Below are positions 19,922-26,867 of a DNA stretch of 32,156 bases, one piece after another; the stretch's first letter is position 1; every line of letters begins with the position of its first letter. Position numbers and translations under genes: made by a program. The DNA comes from a bacterium (GTDB taxonomy: Bacteria; Elusimicrobiota; Elusimicrobia; UBA1565): positions 1-32,156 of the forward strand of contig SCTT01000115.1 of assembly GCA_004322435.1 (NCBI GenBank), read 5' to 3'. The notes under the pieces were generated by a model. That model had not been told where the DNA came from and did not search any database. It worked only from the letters and a program-made list of their open reading frames with translations.

Positions 19922-21620
19922 CGGTGGACAGCTCCAAGGCTCCGGCGGTCCGGGTCGACGCCGTGGCCTCCTTCGGGCACGGCAGCGGCTCGTCCGACGG
20001 AGAATGCGAGCGGACGCAGTATATCTCTTTTCCCCGGAGGGCCGCGACGAGGCCGCCGGGACGGCGCACGAAGAGCGCCCCCCCGAGCGCCGCGCTGCCG
20101 CCGATTCCCAGCGGCGCCTCCGGACCGCCCCCGAACCTCGCGAGGACCCCCCGCCGCGGGTCGTCGAAGACGCGGACCGCGAGCCGGGGCGGTGCGACGG
20201 CCGCCGCGGCCCCGAGGGCCGCGGCGGCCAGGACACCCCCGCCGGCCAGCCGCCGGGCCAGGCGCCGGTCCGGCAGGGCCAGGAGGGCCCCCGCCCCGCA
20301 CAGGTAGACGGCCAGAGCGGCGGGCCCCGGCCCGGCCACCGGGACGGCGGCCCAGGGCTGGGGGCCCACGTGCTCGGCGGCCCACACGAAGGCCTGCGCG
20401 ACCCGGTCGGCGCCCCAAGCCGGCAGGTCCGCGGCGCGGGCCAACGGGCCCGGCAGGTGCGACGCCAGCCAGCCGGCCCACACGCACAGCGCCGCGGCGG
20501 CCGTGGCGGGGAAGGCGACCGGGTTCACAAGGAGCGCCGCGGGCGTGAGCAGGCCGAAGAAGGCCGCCAAGGCGGGCGCGAGCGCCGCGTGCATGGCCGC
20601 CTCGATGGCGACGAGGCCCCACAGGAGGCGCGCCGCCGGCGGCCATGAGGCGGGCGCCTGCCAGCGCGGGAGGACGAAGATGATGACAAGGAGCGCCCCG
20701 TAGGTCAGGTCGAAGCCCGGATTGAAGAGCTGGCGCGGGTCCCAGAGCAGGGCCGCCCACGCCGCCAGCAGCCAGGCCTGGAAGAACCCCGAGCCGCGCC
20801 CCGACGCCCGCGAGGCGACGGCGCCAGCGGCCATCAGCCAGGGCCGCAGGTGCGACGGCTCCGGGCTGACCACGCAAAGGAAGGCGGCCCCCGCCGCGAG
20901 GCTCAGCGCCCCGCGCGCCGTGGGGCGCAGGCCGAGCGCCAGCGCGGCCGCCCAGACCGCGGCCAAGAGCGCCGTCACCTTGTCGCCCGAGGGCGTGAGG
21001 AGCTGCACCACGCCGACGCGCTCGAGCCCGTCGTCGAGCCCGCGCGGAAGGGAGCCGCGGTAGCCCAGGGCCAGGCCTTCGAGGATGGAGGCCCGCACCG
21101 GCGTGAAGCGCCCCGCCAGCCAGCGGTGCACGGAGAGGTGCACGGACTCCCCCGCGGCCCAGGGCCGCCAGGTCCAAGGGGAGGCGGAGAGGTGCGCGGC
21201 CTCCCGCGCGTGCATCACCAGGGCTGCCCCGCGCGAATCCAGGAAGCCGGCCTCGTCGAAGCCGCCCGGGTCGCGGGCCACCAGGGGCCGGCGCAGACGG
21301 CCGGTCAATCGCACGCGCGTGCCGGGGCGCAGGGTCTCGGAGAGCTCGGACCCGCGGCGGAGATACACGAGGACCTTGGTCGGCGGCACGGGGACCCCCG
21401 CCGCCGCGTCGGCCAGCAGCCAGTAGCGGTCCCCAGGGCGCTTGCTCGTCGCCCCCGAGAGGAGCCGTCCGTCCACGACGGCGCCGGGGACGGAGCACCA
21501 GGCGGCCAGCGCGGGCGGCGGGAGGACCGCGAAGAAGCCGGCGCGCCAAAGCGCCGTCAGCAGAGCGATGTAAAGGAGGAGCCCCCAAGCCAGGGGGCGT
21601 GCCAGCGGCGAGGAGCCCAT
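19854..21620 (-). CDS. ComEC/Rec2-type competence channel protein without the MBL domain
   Basis: 588 residues with many membrane helices. ComEC forms the inner-membrane pore that brings single-stranded DNA into the cell. The N-terminal part has a soluble OB-like domain with GDRYWLLAD and LRPGTRVRLTGRLRRP, then FTPVRASILEGLALGYRGSLPRGLDDGLERVGVVQLLTPSGDKV, a clear relative of the ComEC core where most members have a HLLAISGLHV sequence. Here it reads QLLTPSGDKV, so the usual His residues are replaced. After the helices there is only a short tail, with no metallo-beta-lactamase nuclease domain. The gene lies 35 bases behind a pair of small membrane proteins and runs into nadK. The pilus genes in the same window make a role in DNA uptake plausible, but the altered motif leaves room for doubt. 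Confidence 0.78.
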   Translation of the reverse strand: MGSSPLARPLAWGLLLYIALLTALWRAGFFAVLPPPALAAWCSVPGAVVDGRLLSGATSKRPGDRYWLLADAAAGVPVPPTKVLVYLRRGSELSETLRPGTRVRLTGRLRRPLVARDPGGFDEAGFLDSRGAALVMHAREAAHLSASPWTWRPWAAGESVHLSVHRWLAGRFTPVRASILEGLALGYRGSLPRGLDDGLERVGVVQLLTPSGDKVTALLAAVWAAALALGLRPTARGALSLAAGAAFLCVVSPEPSHLRPWLMAAGAVASRASGRGSGFFQAWLLAAWAALLWDPRQLFNPGFDLTYGALLVIIFVLPRWQAPASWPPAARLLWGLVAIEAAMHAALAPALAAFFGLLTPAALLVNPVAFPATAAAALCVWAGWLASHLPGPLARAADLPAWGADRVAQAFVWAAEHVGPQPWAAVPVAGPGPAALAVYLCGAGALLALPDRRLARRLAGGGVLAAAALGAAAAVAPPRLAVRVFDDPRRGVLARFGGGPEAPLGIGGSAALGGALFVRRPGGLVAALRGKEIYCVRSHSPSDEPLPCPKEATASTRTAGALELSTDGLEIHPRLLSGGRVHRGALPQ

Positions 21621-21655
21621 ACCATCACGTACGCCGGACCCCCCGATTTAGTTCC

Positions 21656-22051
21656 CTAGCGTCCGGGGCCCATGATGAGGCTCGACGGGTCGCGCTCGTT
21701 GAGCGGTGTGATGACGTCGCTGCCGGCTTCGGGGCCCTTGGGCGTCTCCGGCGCCGCCGCCTCGGCCGGCGCTTGGACCACGACGACCTGCTGAGAGGGC
21801 GCGCACGCCGGCGCCGCCAGGGGGACCTTGTAGTGGGTCAGCAGCATGTGGATGGCGAACGGCTCGACGAGGAACACGGCCAGGGCGGCCGCGGCCAGCG
21901 CCAGGTCGAGCGGGGTCAGACGGCGGTGCCAGGGCAGGGCCGCCTTGGCGCCCTCGGCGCGCGTCAGCGAAAACGAGAACTGCCAGCCCGTCTCCGCGGG
22001 CGGAGGCGGAGGCGGGGCCGGCACGAGGTCCTTGCCCTCGGGGGCGCTCAC
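21656..22051 (-). CDS. One-helix membrane protein of unknown family, copy 2 of a tandem pair
   Basis: 131 residues. It is clearly a paralogue of the gene just upstream. Shared pieces, in order: GW and a short F.L.R.EG stretch; W..RLTPLDL leading into one membrane helix (about 47-66); VEP; H.KV.L.A..CAP..QVVV; and at the end DVITPLN.RDPS.L.M. The first 20 residues are mostly Pro. The first four bases of the gene overlap the stop of copy 1 (ATGA). The most likely topology puts the DVITPLN end outside the cytoplasm, but this is a guess. No known family was recognised and no function is assigned; the position directly before comEC is the only clue. Confidence 0.65.
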   Translation of the reverse strand: MSAPEGKDLVPAPPPPPPAETGWQFSFSLTRAEGAKAALPWHRRLTPLDLALAAAALAVFLVEPFAIHMLLTHYKVPLAAPACAPSQQVVVVQAPAEAAAPETPKGPEAGSDVITPLNERDPSSLIMGPGR

Positions 22052-22557
22052 TTCGTCTCCTTCGGGGGGCGCGCCTTCTTGACCTCGAGCGCCGCCGCCT
22101 CTCTAAGGGCCTCGCGCCACGCGTTGTCCCGCTCGGCCGCGATCCGCGCGCGGTCCGTGGCGTGGTAGGGCGTCATGACGAGGTTCGAAGGGTCGCGCAC
22201 GTTGAGCGGGGTGATGACGTCGCCCTGCCCGCCCTCCTCGTAGCCGGGGGCGCTCCCGCCGGCGTGCTCGGGCGGACCGCCGGAGGCCGCGTGGAGCACC
22301 ACGACCTGCGAGGTCGGGGCGCACTGCTCGGCCAACAGCGCGACCTTGCCGTGCTTGAGAGCCAAGGTGACGGCGACGGGCTCGACGACGAAGAGCAGAA
22401 AGCCCACCGCGGCCAGGAGGAGGTCGAGCGGGGTCAGGCGCTGGCGCCAGGACAGGGCCGTCTCGCCGGCGCCGTCGCCCTCGGTGCGGACTAGGTTGAA
22501 GGCGAGGGTCCAGCCGGGCTCGACGGGCGCCAGGGCCTTCTTGACGGGCTCGCCCAT
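22048..22557 (-). CDS. One-helix membrane protein of unknown family, copy 1 of a tandem pair
   Basis: 169 residues. It has the same plan as its downstream paralogue: GW near residue 15, WRQRLTPLDL then a helix (about 44-66), VEP, CAPTSQVVV around 79-87, and DVITPLNVRDPSNLVM at about 113-128. It differs by a charged C-terminal extension of about 40 residues (ATDRARIAAERDNAWREALREAAALEVKKARPPKETK in two parts) likely to form one amphipathic helix. It heads the minus-strand run to gltX and has the best -35/-10 pair for a leaderless start in the window (22564-22592). Coding use is supported by the conserved similarity to copy 2. Function unknown. Confidence 0.68.
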   Translation of the reverse strand: MGEPVKKALAPVEPGWTLAFNLVRTEGDGAGETALSWRQRLTPLDLLLAAVGFLLFVVEPVAVTLALKHGKVALLAEQCAPTSQVVVLHAASGGPPEHAGGSAPGYEEGGQGDVITPLNVRDPSNLVMTPYHATDRARIAAERDNAWREALREAAALEVKKARPPKETK

Positions 22558-22563
22558 GCCCCA

Positions 22564-22592
22564 AGGGTAGAGCCGCCGCCCCGAAGAGTCAA
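22564..22592 (-). promoter_or_regulatory. Promoter of the comEC-nadK-recN-gltX run (TTGACT, 17 bp, TACCCT)
   Basis: On the minus strand TTGACT (22587-22592, five of six) is separated by exactly 17 bases from TACCCT (22564-22569, three of six), which ends six bases before the ATG at 22557. Transcription should start at or within a base or two of the start codon. Confidence 0.5.
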
Positions 22593-22598
22593 GGGGCC

Positions 22599-23309
22599 TT
22601 ACTTGAAGAGCTTCTTCAAGCCCGCGAAGGCCTTGTCGGCGGTCTTGAGGACGTCGCCGACGCCTTTGCCCGCCTCCAAGGCCGCCTGGGCCACGGAACT
22701 CGTCACGGCGCCCAAAATCCTCGCCGCCGCCGCGGCGGGCGAGGTGCCCCTGTCGCCGCCGATGTCCTTGAGGCGCACGTCCGGGATGGGGACCTCGAGC
22801 GCCTTGCCGGCCAAAAGACCGGCGCTCAGCCGCGCCTTCCCGCCCTCGAACCGGAAGTCCTTGATGACGAGGCGCTTGCCCGGCCCGCCGCCCGAGGCCT
22901 TGCCGCCCCCGCCGGAAAATGACGCCGCCTTGCGCTGGATGACCGCGACGTTGCTGCCTCCGGGGCCCATCTCATAAGTCGCCGCGGCGCCGCGGACGAT
23001 GACGTGCTCAACGACCACGGGGTCCGACAGCAGGGAGCGCAGGCGCACCCGCACGCGGATGTCCGCAAGCTCGAAGGCGCTGGGCGTCTTGTAGCCGGGC
23101 GGGTTGCCGACGACGAGGCCGCGCAGGCGGACGCTCCCGGTCAGCGGCGAGACCGAGAAGGAGCCCAGCCGCATCGGCACGCCCGCGACCTGCGGGCCCA
23201 ACGTCTCGACGGCGGCCTTGACCGCCGGGCCGAACGCCAGCGAGAGGGCGAGCCCGCCCGCTAGGGCCAGCACGCCGAGCCCGGCCAGGGCGAACAGCAG
23301 GCGCTTCAT
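22599..23309 (-). CDS. AsmA-like envelope protein
   Basis: 236 residues with one N-terminal membrane helix (about residues 3-28) and a periplasmic rest. The stretch VPMRLGSFSVSPLTGSVRLRGLVVGNPPGYKTPSAFELADIRVRVRLRSLLSDPVVVEHVIVRGAAATYEMGPGGSNVAVIQR (seen in residues 44-127) has the pattern of AsmA/DUF748-type beta repeats, here one unit long. Such proteins are linked to outer-membrane lipid transport or assembly. A Gly/Ser-rich linker and a second beta stretch (KRLVIKDFRFEGGKARL) follow, and the C-terminus is an amphipathic, Lys-rich helix. It starts nine bases after the cystathionine enzyme gene and is probably made from the same mRNA. Confidence 0.7.
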   Translation of the reverse strand: MKRLLFALAGLGVLALAGGLALSLAFGPAVKAAVETLGPQVAGVPMRLGSFSVSPLTGSVRLRGLVVGNPPGYKTPSAFELADIRVRVRLRSLLSDPVVVEHVIVRGAAATYEMGPGGSNVAVIQRKAASFSGGGGKASGGGPGKRLVIKDFRFEGGKARLSAGLLAGKALEVPIPDVRLKDIGGDRGTSPAAAAARILGAVTSSVAQAALEAGKGVGDVLKTADKAFAGLKKLFK

Positions 23310-23318
23310 CGTGGGGCC

Positions 23319-24503
23319 CTAGACGGCGGCCTGAGGCTCCAATGACCGGAGGATGGCCTGGTCCAAATCCGCCGTCAGGTCCTCGACGTCTTCGATGCCC
23401 ACCGAGAGCCGCAGCAGCCCGTCGGTCAGCCCCGCCTTCATGCGCTCTTCCCGCGGGATGGACGCGTGCGTCATCGTGGCCGGGTGGCCGATGAGGGATT
23501 CGACGCCGCCGAGGCTCTCCGCGAGCGAGAAGACCTTCGTAGACGACGCCATGCGTCGCGCGCGCTCGAGGCCGCCCTTGAGCTCGAAGGAGATCATCCC
23601 CCCCGCCAGGCGCATCTGCGCCCGCGCGAGGTTGTGGTGCTTGTGGATGGGCAGCCCCGGGTAGTGCACGAGCGCGACCTCGGGGTGCTCGACCAGATGC
23701 CGCGCGACCTTGAGCGCGTTCGCGCAGTGCTTCTCCATCCGGATGGCCAAGGTCTTCGTGCCGCGCAGCACCAAGAAGCAGTCGAGCGGGCCCGGCACGG
23801 CGCCCACCGCGTTCTGGATGAACTTGAGCTTGTCGAAGAGCGCCTTGTCGCGGCCGACGACGGCGCCGCCGACCACGTCCGAGTGACCGCCCAGATACTT
23901 GGTCGTCGAGTGGACGACCAGGTCCGCGCCGAGCGTCAGCGGCTGCTGCAAAAACGGCGTCGCGAAGGTGTTGTCGACGGCCAACAGCGCGCCCTTGGCC
24001 TTCGCGACCCGCGCGAGCTCCTTGATGTCGCTGACGAGCAGCATCGGGTTCGAGGGCGTCTCGACCCACAGGAGCTTCGTCTGCGGCGTCATCGCCTTCT
24101 CCACCGCGGCGACGTCGTACGTGCTCACGAACGTGAACTTGAGCCCGAAGCGCTCCATCACCTTCGTGAAGAGCCGATAGGTGCCGCCGTAGAGGTCGTT
24201 GCAGGCGACGACGTGGTCGCCGGCCGAGAGCATCGTGACGACTGCGTGCGTCGCCGCGGAGCCCGAGCCGAAACACAGCCCCCACGAGCCCTCCTCGAGG
24301 GCGGCCAGGTTGCGCTCGAGGGCCAGGCGGGTCGGGTGGTTGCTGCGCGCGTAGTCGAAGCCCTTGTGGACGTCCGGGGCCTCCTGGACGTACGTGCTCG
24401 TCAGGTAAACGGGGGTCATGATGGCCCCGGTCGTGGGGTCCGGGGGCTGGCCGGCGTGGACGGCCTTGGTGGCGAAGCGGGCTTTCTCGAAGGTGTCGGG
24501 CAT
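23319..24503 (-). CDS. Cystathionine gamma-lyase / gamma-synthase family PLP enzyme
   Basis: 394 residues, full length for the Cys/Met metabolism PLP family. Markers are YARSNHPTRLALERNLAALE (the YSR-NPT site), GSGSAATHAVV, the DLYGGTYRLF substrate loop, WVETPSNP, AVDNTFATPFLQQP and the PLP lysine K202 in HSTTKYLGGHSDVVGG. The C-terminal SLAESLGGVESLIGHPATMTHASIP fits lyase or synthase. Sequence alone does not separate cystathionine gamma-lyase, gamma-synthase and methionine gamma-lyase; the CBS-type synthase at 28516-29889 makes a lyase in reverse transsulfuration the best guess. It diverges from the LytM gene across a 39-base shared promoter. Confidence 0.9.
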   Translation of the reverse strand: MPDTFEKARFATKAVHAGQPPDPTTGAIMTPVYLTSTYVQEAPDVHKGFDYARSNHPTRLALERNLAALEEGSWGLCFGSGSAATHAVVTMLSAGDHVVACNDLYGGTYRLFTKVMERFGLKFTFVSTYDVAAVEKAMTPQTKLLWVETPSNPMLLVSDIKELARVAKAKGALLAVDNTFATPFLQQPLTLGADLVVHSTTKYLGGHSDVVGGAVVGRDKALFDKLKFIQNAVGAVPGPLDCFLVLRGTKTLAIRMEKHCANALKVARHLVEHPEVALVHYPGLPIHKHHNLARAQMRLAGGMISFELKGGLERARRMASSTKVFSLAESLGGVESLIGHPATMTHASIPREERMKAGLTDGLLRLSVGIEDVEDLTADLDQAILRSLEPQAAV

Positions 24504-24508
24504 GGGAC

Positions 24509-24534
24509 ATTCTATAAAGGAAGGGTGCTAGAAT
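24509..24534. promoter_or_regulatory. Overlapping divergent promoters with mirror-image TAGAAT boxes
   Basis: The 39-base gap between two divergent start codons holds TAGAAT on the minus strand (24509-24514, five bases before its ATG) and TAGAAT on the plus strand (24529-24534, eight bases before its ATG), with 14 bases between. Each box lies about where the other promoter's -35 would be. No consensus -35 is present for either. Confidence 0.55.
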
Positions 24535-24542
24535 CCCCCGGC

Positions 24543-25244
24543 ATGGACCACCGCCGCCTGCTGGGGCTGCTCCTTCTCCTGACCGGCTGCGCCACCGCCG
24601 AAAAGGTCGCCCGGGAGGTCGCCAGGACCACGCCGCAGGGCCGCGCCGCCTTGTCGCAATGGGACCGGTACGCGAAGGTGGCCCATGTCCTGCGGAAATA
24701 CCACGACTCGGGTTCGCTCGACCAAAGCGACGTGCTCAACGTCCTCTACGGCGCCGGCGTCCTGAAAAAAGCCCCGCCGCTGCCGCCGGGGGCGCCCAGA
24801 CCCAAGGGCTCGCCCAAGGCTCCGCCGAAGCCGCCGCCGTTCCCCATCCCAAAATACGACGGGGCCTGGCGCTGGCCGCTCGAGGCCGGCGTCGTCAGCT
24901 CGGAATACGGCCGGCGCTGGGGCCGCCAGCACCACGGAATGGACCTGGCCGCGGACATGAAGACGCCGGTCTTCGCGATGGGCCCGGGCAAGGTCCTCTA
25001 CGCCGGCGACCGCCTGCGCGGCTACGGCAACGTCGTCATCATCCGCCACGACGAGGACACCGTCACGCTCTACGCCCACAACGACTCGATCAAAGTGAAG
25101 GAGCAGCAGCAGGTGAAGGCCAACCAGGTCGTCGCCCTGCTCGGCAACACCGGAAAATCCACCGGGCCGCACCTCCACTTCGAGTTCCGCGTCGGCAACC
25201 AGTCCGTCGACCCGCGCGCCAAGCTCCCAAAGTCCCGCTTCTAG
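24543..25244 (+). CDS. LytM/M23 peptidase-domain lipoprotein (NlpD-like)
   Basis: 233 residues. The N-terminus MDHRRLLGLLLLLTGCAT is a lipoprotein signal with lipobox LTGC, so the mature protein starts at Cys16. A helical segment and a Pro-rich linker (about 78-105) lead to a LytM domain from about 110. It has the first zinc-binding pair in HHGMDLAA and the HLHFEFR motif, so the metal site looks complete and the protein may be an active cell-wall endopeptidase rather than a pure amidase activator. NlpD-type proteins act at the septum; no LysM domain is present. The ATG at 24543 sits eight bases after a -10. The stop is followed by 72 bases with only weak inverted repeats. Confidence 0.88.
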   Translation: MDHRRLLGLLLLLTGCATAEKVAREVARTTPQGRAALSQWDRYAKVAHVLRKYHDSGSLDQSDVLNVLYGAGVLKKAPPLPPGAPRPKGSPKAPPKPPPFPIPKYDGAWRWPLEAGVVSSEYGRRWGRQHHGMDLAADMKTPVFAMGPGKVLYAGDRLRGYGNVVIIRHDEDTVTLYAHNDSIKVKEQQQVKANQVVALLGNTGKSTGPHLHFEFRVGNQSVDPRAKLPKSRF

Positions 25245-25304
25245 GCCGAAGGACCCAGGCCCCTCATAGGCCTACGGCTCCGTGAGGTCCCGGAGCGGCC
25301 GGCG

Positions 25305-25310
25305 CATAGT
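25305..25310 (+). promoter_or_regulatory. Possible -10 element before the gene at 25317
   Basis: CATAGT lies six bases (all C) before the ATG at 25317. It matches the -10 consensus weakly (three of six) but fits the short spacing seen at other unit heads in this window. No -35 was seen. Confidence 0.3.
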
Positions 25311-25316
25311 CCCCCC

Positions 25317-26867
25317 ATGAGGTGGTGGACCCTGGCCCTGCTGTCCTTGGCCCTGCCGGCGGCGGCCGACCCCGGCGCCGACGAGGAGCGCGCCAAGCGC
25401 CTCTCCACCTTCGCCGAACAGCACAAGCTGGCCGACTCGAAGCTCTACGGCTCCCTGGCCGCCCAAGGCTACATCCAGCACGCCGATGTCCACGCCGGCC
25501 CCCCGGACACCCTGCGCTTTGGCGCGCTGGTCGACGGCAAGCCCGCCGTGCTCCTCTTCCTGCCCGCCGCCGCCGGCGACCCGCCCCGCCCCGAAGGGCT
25601 CTACCTCGAGGCCGCCGACGGCGCGCCCCGCCCCCTTTCCCCCGACCCGCGTTCGCGCAGCCTCAATCAGGCTTTGGCCGGGGCCGTGCGGGCCGGCCGG
25701 AACGCGCCGCCTCCTCAAAAGGAAGACCCCGCGAACCTAGAGCGCTTCGCCCGCGACTCGAAGGTCGACCCGGCCATGCGGGACGCCGTCGGCGCCGCCT
25801 TCGACGGCGGCGCGCGCCGCCGCGAGCTCGAAACCCGCATCGCCGCCAAGGAGGCCGACATCGCCCGCCAGCGCGCCGCCTCGGACCGCCAGTGGGCGCG
25901 CACGCCGGGCGTCGCCGCCCGGGTCGAGTCGCACCTCCGCTCGGTCGTCCCCCCCGCCATCTCCCCCGGCGAGATTGCGAAGGCCGCGCACCTCGACGCC
26001 CCCGTCGTCCTGCCCCCGGCTCCCAAGAGCGGCCGCCCGGCCGTCGTGCTGGTCGTCTCGGGCGAAAAGGACGGGGCGCGGGCCGAGGCCGCGCTCAAAG
26101 CTCACAAAGAAGCCGTCAAGAAGGACCTGATGGCCCGCCTCGGCTCCGACCCGCTGTCCGGGGCGCGGGACCTCTGGAACGCCCGGAGCCGCAACCCCGA
26201 GGCGGCCGCCGCCGTCGTGGACGCCTCCCCGGGGCTCAGGGACGGGGCGCGCCAGGCGACCGCGGGTCTTTCTGAACTGCCGCACGTGGGCGCCGGCATC
26301 GGCGTCGCCCGCGACCCCGCGCAGGCCGCGAAGGGCGAGCGCTTCGTCGGCCGCCCGCGCCTGTTCGGGCGCATCGCACGGCGCAAGATCGACCAGCAGA
26401 CCGACGTCGGCGAGGCGGCGGAGCGCTTCGCGCGCGAGCGCGCCGGCATCGTGGGCCACGCCGGGGACGTCGCGGCCCTCGAGGTCCTCAAGGCGCGCGA
26501 GCGTCTAAGCGCCTCCTTTGCCCAAGCCGGCTACGCGAAGGCCCCGGTCCTGGCCGTCGGCGACCCCGCGGCCTCGGCCGCCCTCACGGCCTCCGTCGGG
26601 GGCCGCGGCGCCTTCCTCCAATACCGGACCTCCGCCGGGGGCAGCTACTTCCTTCCGCTCACGCCGGACCCCGCCCTCACGGCGGGGCACGCCGACTTTC
26701 CCGACGTCGCCGCCCGCGCCGACGCGCGCGTCGCGAAGCTGGCCGGCGCGGGCGCTCTGACCCGCGAGGCGGCGCTGACGGCCTGGACCGACGAGCTTCG
26801 CACGGCCTGGGGCCTTTCCCCGGACGCGGCGGCCGCCCTGGCCCGCCGAATCCACGGCGCGCGCTGA
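25317..26867 (+). CDS. Secreted Ala-rich protein of unknown function
   Basis: 516 residues. The N-terminus MRWWTLALLSLALPAAADPGAD is a clear signal peptide with cleavage likely after AAA or AAAD. A first domain (about 25-110) has short strands such as LRFGALVDGKPAVLLFLP. The middle is helical and charged, with a likely coiled coil (RRRELETRIAAKEADIARQRAA, about 165-187). A second strand-rich stretch at about 400-450 (APVLAVGDPAASAALTASV, FLQYRTSAGGSYFLPLTPDP) echoes the first one and may be a repeat of the same fold. No family was recognised. The last 363 bases overlap, tail to tail, the open frame of the glycine-rich gene on the other strand. In the overlap this strand gives the more protein-like sequence. 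Confidence 0.7.
   Translation: MRWWTLALLSLALPAAADPGADEERAKRLSTFAEQHKLADSKLYGSLAAQGYIQHADVHAGPPDTLRFGALVDGKPAVLLFLPAAAGDPPRPEGLYLEAADGAPRPLSPDPRSRSLNQALAGAVRAGRNAPPPQKEDPANLERFARDSKVDPAMRDAVGAAFDGGARRRELETRIAAKEADIARQRAASDRQWARTPGVAARVESHLRSVVPPAISPGEIAKAAHLDAPVVLPPAPKSGRPAVVLVVSGEKDGARAEAALKAHKEAVKKDLMARLGSDPLSGARDLWNARSRNPEAAAAVVDASPGLRDGARQATAGLSELPHVGAGIGVARDPAQAAKGERFVGRPRLFGRIARRKIDQQTDVGEAAERFARERAGIVGHAGDVAALEVLKARERLSASFAQAGYAKAPVLAVGDPAASAALTASVGGRGAFLQYRTSAGGSYFLPLTPDPALTAGHADFPDVAARADARVAKLAGAGALTREAALTAWTDELRTAWGLSPDAAAALARRIHGAR

Noticed and set aside
19922-20236. Upstream extension of nadK
   Set aside because: The added residues are a basic low-complexity shadow of comEC and precede the normal NAD kinase N-terminus.
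19651-21588. 645-codon minus-strand frame over comEC
   Set aside because: It is an alternate frame of comEC and nadK. Its product is almost pure Arg/Gly/Pro/Ala, as expected from a shadow frame in GC-rich DNA, and the ComEC frame has membrane helices and family motifs.
22578-22597. GCCCC/GGGGC hairpin behind the AsmA-like gene
   Set aside because: Five pairs with a ten-base loop and no U-run is too weak for a terminator, and it overlaps the well-spaced -35 of the next gene.
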